From positions 1-40,908 of the forward strand of contig JABDKD010000072.1 in assembly GCA_013003215.1 (NCBI GenBank): a stretch of 40,908 bases of DNA. The letters are read 5' to 3'. Numbering within the stretch: position 1 is the stretch's first letter; each line of letters begins with the position of its first letter. This DNA is from Pyrinomonadaceae bacterium. GTDB taxonomy: Bacteria; Acidobacteriota; Blastocatellia; Pyrinomonadales; Pyrinomonadaceae. Position numbers and translations under genes: made by a program. Below, piece by piece: positions 1 through 7,450 of this stretch. The notes beneath the pieces were generated by a model that saw only the letters and a program-made list of their open reading frames with translations, was not told the DNA's origin and searched no databases.

Positions 1-2
1 GG

Positions 3-1796
3 TTTATTTCGTCCAGTCGTTGCACGGGCGAAGAAAACTATTTGATGCAAAAACTTTCACGTGCGGCATTCGGGACCAACAACATTCACCAATGTGCCGC
101 CACATGACATGCTCCAACCGTCGCCGGTCTGGTGACAATGTTTGGAGCAGGGGCAATGACTAACTCGATCGCAGAGATACGGGATGCCGATCTACTGTTT
201 GTAACGGGATCGAACACAACAGAAGCGCACCCGATCATCGCGATGGAGATGAAACGGGCCGTTCAAAATGGCGCAAAGCTTATCGTCTCCGACCCGAGAA
301 AGATCTGGATGGCGGATATTGCTGACATCCACATGCAGTTGAAACCGGGAACCGATGTTTGGCTCTTGAATGCAATGGCCAACGTAATCGTCGAGGAAGG
401 CCTGGTCGATACCGAATTTATTGAAAAGAGCACTGCCGGTTTCGAGGCTGTCAAGCAAACAGTTGCCTCTTATACTCCGGAGAAAGCGGAAGAAGTGACT
501 GGTGTTCCTGCGGAACTGATACGTGAATCGGCGCGGATGTACGCGACGACTAAGAAGGCCGGCATCTACTATACGCTTGGAATAACAGAGCACACGCACG
601 GTACTGACAACGTCTATTGTCTTGCGAACCTGGTTCTTATGACCGGGCACCTTGGCGTGCGCTCGGCCGGAATGAACCCGCTTCGCGGTCAGAATAACGT
701 GCAGGGGGCAAACGACTCAGGAGCATCACCCATTTTCTACCCGGGTTATCAAAAGGTTGTTGATGACGAGGCGCGTCTCAAGTTTGAAGAAGCCTGGGGT
801 GTCCCGCTGTCTCCGAATGAAGGGCAAAACCTGAACGTGATGATGAAGAGCGTCATCAAGGGCAAGATGCGCGGACTTTACGTGATGGGCGAAGATATCG
901 TAATTTCCGAGCCCAATGCGTCAAAATTGGAGGTTGGACTCAACGAAAACTGTGATTTTCTTGTGTGCCAGGAGATATTTCACAATGTGACTACCCGGTT
1001 CGCCGACGTTGTGTTGCCGGGAGCATGTTTTGCTGAAAAAGACGGCGTGTTTACCAACAGTGACCGCCGTGTTCAGCGCGTAAGGAAAGCCGTTGACCCT
1101 CCGGGCGAGGCGCGTGAAGACTGGAAGATCCTGATCGAGGTTGCTCAAAAGAGCGGTTACCCGATGCCCGATTATGCAAGCCCTGCCGAAGTGTTCAAAG
1201 AGATGGCTTCATTAACACCTAAGGTCGCCGGAATTTCGCATGATCGCCTCGAGAGAAACATCGAAGGCCTTCAGTGGCCGTGTCCGGCTCCCGACCATCC
1301 CGGTACACCTACTTTGCACATGGACGGCCCCTTGATCGGAACCGCCAAGTTCCAGGCCGTTGAATACAGGCCGAGCGATGAGCTGCCCGATGACGAGTAT
1401 CCGCTTGTGCTTTCTACAGGACGCATTCTGTATCACTACAACGCGGCAACACAGACGCGTCGCGAATCCGGTCCGGTCGCGAAGCAGAATCGTAACTTCC
1501 TTGAAATGAACAGGAAGGACGCGCGTAAATCAGGGTTCGAAGATGGTGAGATGATACGCGTCATTTCCCGCAGGGGAACTGTAGAAGCGGAAGTGATGAT
1601 CTCGCCGCGTATGCGGCAGGGATGCGTTTGGATGCCGATGCATTTTGCTGAGTCTCGTGCCAATCTTCTGACCAACGATGCGGGAGACCCTGTCACTCAG
1701 ACCGGTGAATACAAAGTCTGTGCAGTAAGGGTAGAAGGACTCAATGGGCACGGGAACGGAAATGGGAGCGCGAACAACGGTCACTCCGCTCATTAA
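3..1796 (+). CDS. fdhA: Formate dehydrogenase alpha subunit, probable selenoprotein (5' partial)
   Basis: Catalytic molybdopterin/tungstopterin subunit oxidising formate to CO2. The frame is open from base 3, enters from outside the window, and crosses one in-frame TGA at 105-107 (35th visible codon). Residues before the TGA ([25 protein letters not shown]) and after it (HAPTVAGL) are the conserved formate dehydrogenase active-site region, and the TGA falls exactly where the family has Cys or selenocysteine before His. A SECIS-like hairpin follows immediately. Downstream are the molybdopterin oxidoreductase core ([26 protein letters not shown]) and the C-terminal molydopterin-binding domain ([10 protein letters not shown] to about residue 525 after the TGA), ending in a Gly/Asn/His-rich tail. 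A GTG at 132 is only an apparent start created by the TGA. Other fdh subunits would lie upstream, outside the window. The alternative is a nonsense mutation, which the SECIS argues against. Confidence 0.88.
108..149 (+). promoter_or_regulatory. Bacterial SECIS element for UGA decoding
   Basis: A two-part hairpin starts right after the TGA. The lower stem is TGCTCCAA (110-117) with TTGGAGCA (142-149), 8 perfect pairs. The upper stem is GTCGCC (120-125) with GGTGAC (131-136), 6 pairs including one G-U. The apical loop is GGTCT (126-130). A GGU-type loop about 18 nt after the UGA is the known layout of bacterial SECIS elements bound by SelB; from memory, E. coli fdhF has the same GGUCU loop at the same spacing. 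It lies inside the coding sequence, as bacterial SECIS elements do. Confidence 0.82.
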
Positions 1797-1823
1797 GAAA
1801 GCGAATCTGAAAGCCATCAAAGT

Positions 1824-3152
1824 ATGAGCGAGAAAAAGCTTCTGCGCGGCATAGGCCGATGGGACCTTACCGCGATCGTGATAAACACGGTCATCGGCGC
1901 CGGTATCTTCGGACTCCCCTCGAAAGTCGCCGCCCTAGTTGGAAGTTACAGTCTTGTCGCGTTTGTTGTCTGTTCCATCATCATTGCGTTCGTTGTCCTT
2001 TGTTTTGCTGAGGTTAGCAGCCGTTTTAGGTCGACTGGCGGTGCTTACACCTATACAAAGGAGGCCTACGGAGATGTTGCCGGATTCCAGGTAGGATGGT
2101 TATTCTGGATTACCCGATTTACAGCTTTTGCAGCTAATTGCAATCTACTCGTAAGCTATCTTGGTTTTTTCCACGAACCTCTCTCAGACGGAGCGCTGCG
2201 CATTCTCATCATCGCTTTAGTCGTATTCGGTCTCACCTATGTCAACTTAATCGGAATCAAAGATTCTGTGCTGACCACGAATATTCTGACGGTTGGAAAA
2301 CTCATACCTCTTCTCCTGTTTGTTGTTGTTGGAGTATTTTTCATCGAGCCGGCGAATTTTGATTTTGCGGTTCCACCCGAGTTGGACGTGTTCGCAAATG
2401 CAATTCTCGTATTAATCTACGCGTTTGTTGGATTCGAGTCTGCGGTTATTCCGGCGGGAGAAATGAAGGATCCCAAGAAGAATGCGCCGTTCGCATTGAT
2501 GACTGCGATCGGGATCATCGTTGCGTTCTACATATTGATCCAGGTTGTATCCATAGGCACCTTGCCGGAGCTGGCTTCTTCAGAAAGGCCTCTCGCTGAT
2601 GCGGCGATGACATTCGTGGGCGGATTTGGTGCTACGTTTATCGTTGTCGGCGCGCTTATCTCGATCCTTGGCAATCTCAACGTCGGTCTTCTCGCGACCA
2701 CCCGGCTTCTTTTCGCAATGGCAGAAAAAGGAGATATGCCCGCGTTCCTTGCCAAGACGGGGGACAAGTACAAGACACCGCATTTTTCGATTTTGCTGAC
2801 ATCGTTAGGAATTTTTCTATACACGGCCTTTAGCACATTTCTTGCGGCTCTTACGATAAGCACGGTTACGCGATTGATCGTTTACGGTATGACCTGCCTC
2901 GCGTTACCTGTGTTTCGCTTTCGAAAAAACGCTCCGGAAGCGGGGTTCAAGGCGCCACTTGGTATCCTGGCAAGTGTTTTGTCGATCCTGCTGATGTTTT
3001 GGCTACTGCGATCGGTTAAATATGCGGATATGCTTCAGTTACTTCTGTTCGTGGCAATCGGATTTGTGTTTTACCTGATCCTGCGGCTTGTTCGGTACCT
3101 GGTGATGCGATATTCCAAGCAAAACAAAGAGACCTCAAATTCATCCGACTAG
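1824..3152 (+). CDS. APC-family amino acid permease
   Basis: An inner-membrane secondary transporter of the amino acid-polyamine-organocation superfamily. The 442-residue protein has about 12 hydrophobic segments. The first carries the glycine-rich substrate-site motif (INTVIGAGIFGLPSKVA, about residues 16-32), typical of this superfamily. Other family-like stretches are FRSTGGAYTYTKEAYG and the conserved segment around YAFVGFESAVIPAGEMKDP. The C-terminus is a short charged cytoplasmic tail. The gene starts 27 nt after the formate dehydrogenase stop on the same strand, so they may be co-transcribed, but no functional link is evident. The substrate cannot be told from sequence; a neutral amino acid or a polyamine are both possible. 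Confidence 0.85.
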   Translation: MSEKKLLRGIGRWDLTAIVINTVIGAGIFGLPSKVAALVGSYSLVAFVVCSIIIAFVVLCFAEVSSRFRSTGGAYTYTKEAYGDVAGFQVGWLFWITRFTAFAANCNLLVSYLGFFHEPLSDGALRILIIALVVFGLTYVNLIGIKDSVLTTNILTVGKLIPLLLFVVVGVFFIEPANFDFAVPPELDVFANAILVLIYAFVGFESAVIPAGEMKDPKKNAPFALMTAIGIIVAFYILIQVVSIGTLPELASSERPLADAAMTFVGGFGATFIVVGALISILGNLNVGLLATTRLLFAMAEKGDMPAFLAKTGDKYKTPHFSILLTSLGIFLYTAFSTFLAALTISTVTRLIVYGMTCLALPVFRFRKNAPEAGFKAPLGILASVLSILLMFWLLRSVKYADMLQLLLFVAIGFVFYLILRLVRYLVMRYSKQNKETSNSSD

Positions 3153-3187
3153 TCTGCAAATCATTAACTCCATTCCGTTCACTAATT

Positions 3188-3628
3188 ATGAGAATAAAGA
3201 CCAAAACTGCCATCGTTGGAGCGTTTTCCGTTCTAGTGCTTGCCGCGACTGGCTTTGCCTTCGGGGGAGGAACGCTAAAGAACGGGTCACATTCTACTGT
3301 CGGATACATCGATGATGACGGAACCGTTAAAAACAGTTCGCACAGTACAATCGGCTATTTCAAAGACGGGACGGTAAAGAATTCCTCGCATAGTACGATC
3401 GGATACATAGATGGAAAGACGATCAAGAACAGTTCGCATAGCACCATTGGGTATTTTGAAAGCGACGGTACTGTGAAGAACTCGTCGCACAGCACGATCG
3501 GCTATGTTAAGGATGGATCAATTAAGAACTCGTCGCACAGCACGATAGGCTATTACGAAGACGTAAAACCCGTGCATGCGGCGGGCTTTTTCTTTTTCTT
3601 CTTTAAAAACACTGCGGGAGTGAAATGA
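3188..3628 (+). CDS. Secreted six-repeat protein with C-terminal poly-Phe tract
   Basis: A 146-residue protein with an N-terminal signal sequence (about residues 1-25, ending near GFAFGG). It is followed by six near-identical units with the core KN(G/S)SHST(V/I)GY at residues 31-40, 48-57, 64-73, 80-89, 97-106 and 113-122, a period of 16-17 residues. Such short polar/aromatic repeats with a terminal GY suggest a stacked beta structure (beta-solenoid or beta-roll); this is inference. The C-terminus contains six consecutive Phe (residues 134-139) followed by KNTAGVK, very hydrophobic and unusual for a soluble exported protein. The stop overlaps the start of the next gene (ATGA at 3625-3628), implying translational coupling. 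I do not recognise a function. Confidence 0.75.
   Translation: MRIKTKTAIVGAFSVLVLAATGFAFGGGTLKNGSHSTVGYIDDDGTVKNSSHSTIGYFKDGTVKNSSHSTIGYIDGKTIKNSSHSTIGYFESDGTVKNSSHSTIGYVKDGSIKNSSHSTIGYYEDVKPVHAAGFFFFFFKNTAGVK
3278..3553 (+). repeat. Six in-frame tandem coding repeats of 48-51 bp
   Basis: DNA encoding the six KNxSHSTxGY units. Later copies are close at the nucleotide level (for example the recurring tcgcacagcacgat), while the first is the most diverged. This suggests expansion by unit duplication. Copies are directly adjacent and in frame, so this is not a CRISPR array. Confidence 0.85.
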
Positions 3629-4434
3629 ACAAAATCCTACTTGCCTTTTTCCTTTGTATAACGATTTGCCTCCCTGTGTTTGGACAGGCGGAGGCCGTTG
3701 AAGCCCATACAGTTGTGATTCTGGAGAACAAGCTTCAGGCGGTATTCGGCGGAGTCGAAAGCGGAAAATTTGTTAATGCCAACATAGCTGTGAAATCGCT
3801 TCCGGGGTTAAAGACATTCACGCCGTATGGATCGGATGGTCTATCGGGAGCACGATTCGAAGTAGGCAGCGGGGAACGTCCGTCTATCCCGTGCGAGGAA
3901 TTCTATCAGTACGCCAGTAACGACAACCCGAAAAACGGTGTGTCTTTTAGTTCAAATGTCCCATGGGATCCCTCGCCGCGACAGGTCACGAAACTGAAGA
4001 CGAACAGTAAGATCTATCGATCGATTGTTCGTAAGTTTCTCAAAAAGCAAGGGTTACGAAATCCAGTGGTAAATATTACCGCCCTGTTTAAGGTTGATCT
4101 TGAGGGTGACGGGGTTGATGAGGTCGTAATCCTCGGCGAACGTTACGTAAGATTCGGGCCCGGCACGCAGAAGGGTGACTATTCGTTTTTGCTCGTTCGA
4201 AAAGTAATAAACGGAAAGGTAAAGGAGATCCTGGCTACCGGTGAATTCTACAAGCAAGCCGTTCGATTCGGAGCACCAAACCGGCTGGAGATCTCATCGA
4301 TCGTAGATCTGGACGGCGACGGGACGCTCGAGATAGTTATCTATGGTGCCTACTATGAAGGGGTCTGGGCTGAGGCTTACAAGATCAAAGGTGGAACATC
4401 TTCGAAAGTGCTTACAACGGGCTGTGGCGTCTAG
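3625..4434 (+). CDS. Secreted protein with two FG-GAP/EF-hand-like calcium-loop motifs
   Basis: A 269-residue protein of unknown function with a signal peptide (residues 1-20, ending PVFG-Q). Two Asp-rich loops are visible: DLEGDGVDEVVIL (158-170) and DLDGDGTLEIVIYG (228-241). This DxDGDGxxEI/VV pattern is typical of FG-GAP/VCBS beta-propeller blades and dockerin-like calcium loops, so calcium binding outside the cytoplasm is likely. The middle part, with conserved-looking Cys90 and Trp114, is not recognised. The start ATG overlaps the stop of the six-repeat gene by 4 nt, so the two are probably made together. The stop codon overlaps that of the convergent coaX within a shared CTAG at 4431-4434. 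Confidence 0.75.
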   Translation: MNKILLAFFLCITICLPVFGQAEAVEAHTVVILENKLQAVFGGVESGKFVNANIAVKSLPGLKTFTPYGSDGLSGARFEVGSGERPSIPCEEFYQYASNDNPKNGVSFSSNVPWDPSPRQVTKLKTNSKIYRSIVRKFLKKQGLRNPVVNITALFKVDLEGDGVDEVVILGERYVRFGPGTQKGDYSFLLVRKVINGKVKEILATGEFYKQAVRFGAPNRLEISSIVDLDGDGTLEIVIYGAYYEGVWAEAYKIKGGTSSKVLTTGCGV

Positions 4435-5180
4435 CTGTTTTCGCGGTGCCAGATATCGTGGAGGCCCTTGTGAATCAAATCTCGGTCAGATTCGTCGACA
4501 TACTCAGATTCTTTAGCAATCAACTCCGCAAATCCTCCTGTTGCGATGACGGGAGCGGGCTTTTCTAACTGGGCCTGCATCCTTCCGATAATGCCGTCCG
4601 CGAGGCCTATGTAGCCAAAATAGATTCCCGACCTGATCGATCTTTCCGTGGAATTCCCAACGACACGATGTGCTGCGCCCACGTCGATTTTTGGCAGCCG
4701 CGAAGTATCGCGAAACAGGGATTGCGCCATAGTTTCGATTCCCGGGGCGATTATCCCGCCACAGTAGACCGGACCCGTGTTCACAAGATCTATCGTGGTA
4801 GCAGTGCCGAAATCACAGACAATTACCGGGCTTCCGAATTTCACGACTGCAGCGTGCGCCGCTACCAAACGGTCTGGTCCGCAATCTGCGGGCTCCTCGT
4901 AGCTTATTTCAAAATTCAACTTCGACTTGTGATCGCAGAAAAGTGCTTCCCGATTCCACAATTCTTTTGCAAGCAATGTGTAGGTATCTCGAACTTCGCG
5001 TACAACGCTCGATATCGCAAGACCTTTTGGTGAAATACTCCGTAACATTTCCGTTGCGTCGTACACATCACGAACCGAAGCGTCACGAACAGTGCGGATC
5101 TTCTCACGTTCAACGATCTTCGCGTCCTCAAAAAGCGCGAATTTCGTCGATGTGTTGCCAATGTCAACTGTGACTAGCAT
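4431..5180 (-). CDS. coaX: Type III pantothenate kinase
   Basis: Phosphorylates pantothenate in the first step of coenzyme A synthesis. The sequence has the ASKHA-fold nucleotide motif VDIGNTSTKFALF near the N-terminus, the CoaX signature CGPDRLVAAHAA, the second phosphate motif CDFGTATTIDLV, and GGIIAPGIETMAQSL followed by the ERSIRSGIYFGYIGL helix. The 249-residue length is usual for the family. The ATG at 5180 is chosen because it gives MLVTVDIGNT; a TTG at 5189 is possible but would run into the upstream terminator. It is the last gene of the leftward birA cluster, separated by that hairpin, so it may have its own promoter or be reached by read-through. Biotin ligase and type III pantothenate kinase genes are often neighbours in bacteria. 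Confidence 0.93.
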   Translation of the reverse strand: MLVTVDIGNTSTKFALFEDAKIVEREKIRTVRDASVRDVYDATEMLRSISPKGLAISSVVREVRDTYTLLAKELWNREALFCDHKSKLNFEISYEEPADCGPDRLVAAHAAVVKFGSPVIVCDFGTATTIDLVNTGPVYCGGIIAPGIETMAQSLFRDTSRLPKIDVGAAHRVVGNSTERSIRSGIYFGYIGLADGIIGRMQAQLEKPAPVIATGGFAELIAKESEYVDESDRDLIHKGLHDIWHRENS

Positions 5181-5187
5181 AGAAAGC

Positions 5188-5226
5188 AAAAAAGGCGGAA
5201 AACGGGATCCCGCTTTCCGCCTTTTT
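5188..5226 (-). terminator. Intrinsic terminator between the small acidic gene and coaX
   Basis: A near-perfect hairpin: GGCGGAAA (5194-5201) pairs with TTTCCGCC (5214-5221), with an inner CGGG/CCCG stem around AT. T runs follow on both sides (5188-5193 read on minus, 5222-5226 read on plus). It ends the leftward transcript before coaX and could act in both directions. Confidence 0.8.
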
Positions 5227-5242
5227 CATTTAGGAGCCTTAA

Positions 5243-5614
5243 TTAACCTTCCAGCGGTAATCCATCATAGACCACCTTCCAACCATTTTTTCGGCTGGTT
5301 TTGAGACTTTTTGTAAACCAATCCAAAGCGTTGTCAGCATCGTCATAGACCTGGACAGACGGATTGGGTTCACGTGGGTCAACCCTGCAAATCGCACCAC
5401 CCTTGTCAGCGGTCTTTAAACAGAGAAGTGCAATCATGTCGTTCTTTGAAAGCACAGCAGTACGGGTGCTCACGTTGAGCAAATCCAACTCGATTATCGC
5501 GTCTTCAGAAAGTTCCGGAAGGTCTTCAATCGACTCCGGCTCTTCGTCTGAACCGCCCAGCTGCCTGTTCAGTTCCTCGAGGTCATGCTCAAAATCTTCA
5601 AAATCAGAATTCAT
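5243..5614 (-). CDS. Small acidic protein of unknown function
   Basis: A 123-residue cytoplasmic protein with no signal peptide or membrane segment. The first 45 residues are strongly acidic and probably flexible or helical (FEDFEHDLEELNRQLGG, EEPESIEDLPELSED). The remainder looks like a compact alpha/beta domain with hydrophobic strands (MIALLCLK, GGAICRVDPREPNPSVQVYDD) and ends with a Trp-containing segment (KNGWKVVYDGLPLEG). It lies 25 nt after birA on the same strand and is closed by a strong terminator, so it is probably the last gene of the birA transcript. No ribosome-binding site is obvious. I do not recognise the family. Confidence 0.7.
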   Translation of the reverse strand: MNSDFEDFEHDLEELNRQLGGSDEEPESIEDLPELSEDAIIELDLLNVSTRTAVLSKNDMIALLCLKTADKGGAICRVDPREPNPSVQVYDDADNALDWFTKSLKTSRKNGWKVVYDGLPLEG

Positions 5615-5639
5615 AGTATTAGTTTGTTTTGGGATTTAT

Positions 5640-6449
5640 TTAGTCTATTTCATTCTCGCATAATTCATCGTCATTTACATCCTTGGGTGATTCTTCAACT
5701 TCAGCTTCTAACGCTCTCACTGCGGTAACGTCACCTGCGGTCACAGTTGAAAGTCCCCCATCCTCTCGACGAACCATTAGTGAGCCGTATGGATTGAGCC
5801 CCATCGTGGTGCCGGTAAATTCATCGGTCCTGGTTCGAACTCGTACGGATTTATCTCTTGAATAACTCGATCTTACCGACCAGTCACCAAGCACCTGGTT
5901 TACATTCGATAAACTCTTGAATCGCTCGTATTTGTATGACAAACAATGGGTTAGTGTCCGTAGTACGACCTCGAAGTCTAGATCTTCGTCGGAGATGTCG
6001 CTCAGGGAGGTGGCGTTTGCTCTCACGTCCTCCGTAAGAAAGTCCGTTACAAAGTTGATTCCGATCCCCAATACGATTGCCGGTCCGATATTGGATTCGC
6101 AACGTTCGGCGAGAATGCCGGATATTTTCTTTTCGTTGACAAGAACGTCATTTGGCCACTTGATGTCCGGCACCGCACCGGTAAGCGTGTGAACGGTATC
6201 GTAAACAGCGACGGCCCCTAAAAGAGTCATCACGGGGTAGAACTGCTCTTCGATCGGCGGCCGTAAGATGATCGAAAAATAGAGCCCTCCGCCCTCTTCG
6301 GAATGCCAGGTTCTTCCTTCCCGGCCTTTTCCTTGTGATTGGCTGCTCGCAACAACGCAAACGCCCTCCGCGGCACCCAGCTCGGCTTGTCGGACCGCCT
6401 CGTCATTAGTCGATGTAATCGTGTTATAGCGAAAGATCTGGATGTTCAC
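5640..6449 (-). CDS. birA: Biotin--[acetyl-CoA-carboxylase] ligase (monofunctional)
   Basis: Attaches biotin to the carrier protein of acetyl-CoA carboxylase via biotinyl-AMP. The family motifs are clear: TSTNDEA at the start of the catalytic domain, the biotin/ATP loop GKGREGRTWHS (canonical GRGRRGRxW), GGGLYFSIIL, KWPNDVLVNEKKISGIL with the catalytic Lys region, and VLGIGINF. At 269 residues it has the catalytic and small C-terminal SH3-like domain (TGTTMGLNPYGSLMVRREDG) but no N-terminal helix-turn-helix, so it is the non-repressor class. It starts 7 nt after the egtD stop, consistent with one leftward operon with the ergothioneine genes. The acidic C-terminal tail after about residue 245 is an extension. 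Confidence 0.93.
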   Translation of the reverse strand: MNIQIFRYNTITSTNDEAVRQAELGAAEGVCVVASSQSQGKGREGRTWHSEEGGGLYFSIILRPPIEEQFYPVMTLLGAVAVYDTVHTLTGAVPDIKWPNDVLVNEKKISGILAERCESNIGPAIVLGIGINFVTDFLTEDVRANATSLSDISDEDLDFEVVLRTLTHCLSYKYERFKSLSNVNQVLGDWSVRSSYSRDKSVRVRTRTDEFTGTTMGLNPYGSLMVRREDGGLSTVTAGDVTAVRALEAEVEESPKDVNDDELCENEID

Positions 6450-6456
6450 TATGCCC

Positions 6457-7437
6457 TCACTCCTTTTCGAATTCCGGTTTCCAAAGAGAGTTCACATAGA
6501 AATTGACCGAATCAAAAAAGTTCTGCTGGATCGCGAAACCACTTTGCTCCGCCATCACACGGATCGTCTCAAGATCATACTTCTGCGAGATTTCCATGTA
6601 GATCGGTTCCCATTGTTTGAATTCGAAGCTTCGTTCAAGCGCACCAATGGTGACAGTCTGCTGTTTCTGACTGATAAGGAACGAGCGTGCCGCTTTCTCA
6701 ATAGGATGATAGCTCGCGTAATGAAGAAACTCGTAGATATCGAAATTGGCATCTAATTCGCGATTGATACGTCGAAGAAGGTTAAGGTTGAATCTCGATG
6801 TAATTCCCTGGGCGTCATCGTATGCGTTGAGGATGGTTTTGGGGTTCTTATGCAAATCGAATCCTATAAACAGAAGGTCATTCTCGTTTAACGAGTCGTG
6901 AAGATGCTGAAAGAATTCGACCGCCTGCCTGTCCCTGAAATTTCCAATATTAGAGCCGAGAAACAAAACGATCTTTCTGCGGGATGATCTCTCACTCAAC
7001 GTGGTCAGGGTCCTAAAGTAATCACCCTTAACCGGCTTTATTTCGAGACCGGGAAACTGTTCGGAGAATTTCTCTTCGAGGTAGCCGAGCGCTTCTGAGG
7101 AAATATCAACCGGTATATACCTGAATTCAGCCCCCTCATCAAGGAATCTTGAAACAAGCAGGGAAGTTTTCGAACCATCCCCCGCTCCCAATTCAAGCAA
7201 ATCAAATGGAGCCGAACTTGCTTCGAATTCGCGATGAATCTCACCGGCCTGTTCCCTGAAGATCTCCAGCTCGCTTTGGGTCAAATAATACTCCGGGAGT
7301 TTCATTATCTCTACAAAAAGCCGGGAGCCTTCGTCGTCATAGAAATACTTCGAGGAAAGCCTTTTCGGCGTCGCGGAAAGTCCTTCAAGGACATCTCGCG
7401 CAAACTCGTCGGTTTGAGGTTTTGTCGAATTGGTCAT
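6457..7437 (-). CDS. egtD: L-histidine N-alpha-methyltransferase (ergothioneine synthesis)
   Basis: Trimethylates histidine to hercynine using S-adenosylmethionine, the first step of ergothioneine synthesis. At 326 residues the length is right. Diagnostic stretches are YFYDDEGSRLFVEIMKLPEY followed by YLTQSE (residues 31-56), the SAM-binding loop LLELGAGDGSKT (80-91), VDISSEAL, FLGSNIGNF, and a C-terminal FDSVNFYVNSLW. Only 13 nt separate it from the upstream egtB and 7 nt from birA, so egtB-egtD-birA is probably one transcript. The EgtD assignment rests on both its own motifs and the adjacent EgtB. Confidence 0.93.
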   Translation of the reverse strand: MTNSTKPQTDEFARDVLEGLSATPKRLSSKYFYDDEGSRLFVEIMKLPEYYLTQSELEIFREQAGEIHREFEASSAPFDLLELGAGDGSKTSLLVSRFLDEGAEFRYIPVDISSEALGYLEEKFSEQFPGLEIKPVKGDYFRTLTTLSERSSRRKIVLFLGSNIGNFRDRQAVEFFQHLHDSLNENDLLFIGFDLHKNPKTILNAYDDAQGITSRFNLNLLRRINRELDANFDIYEFLHYASYHPIEKAARSFLISQKQQTVTIGALERSFEFKQWEPIYMEISQKYDLETIRVMAEQSGFAIQQNFFDSVNFYVNSLWKPEFEKE

Positions 7438-7450
7438 TTATTTGTTTTCC

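Noticed and set aside
132-134. GTG at 132 as the start of the formate dehydrogenase gene
   Set aside because: The coding frame and family similarity continue upstream through the TGA at 105-107 to the window edge; 132 lies inside the SECIS hairpin and within the conserved active-site region.
3278-3553. CRISPR-like array in the tandem repeats
   Set aside because: The units are directly adjacent, in frame and code for a secreted protein. There are no unrelated spacers of constant length and no cas genes nearby.
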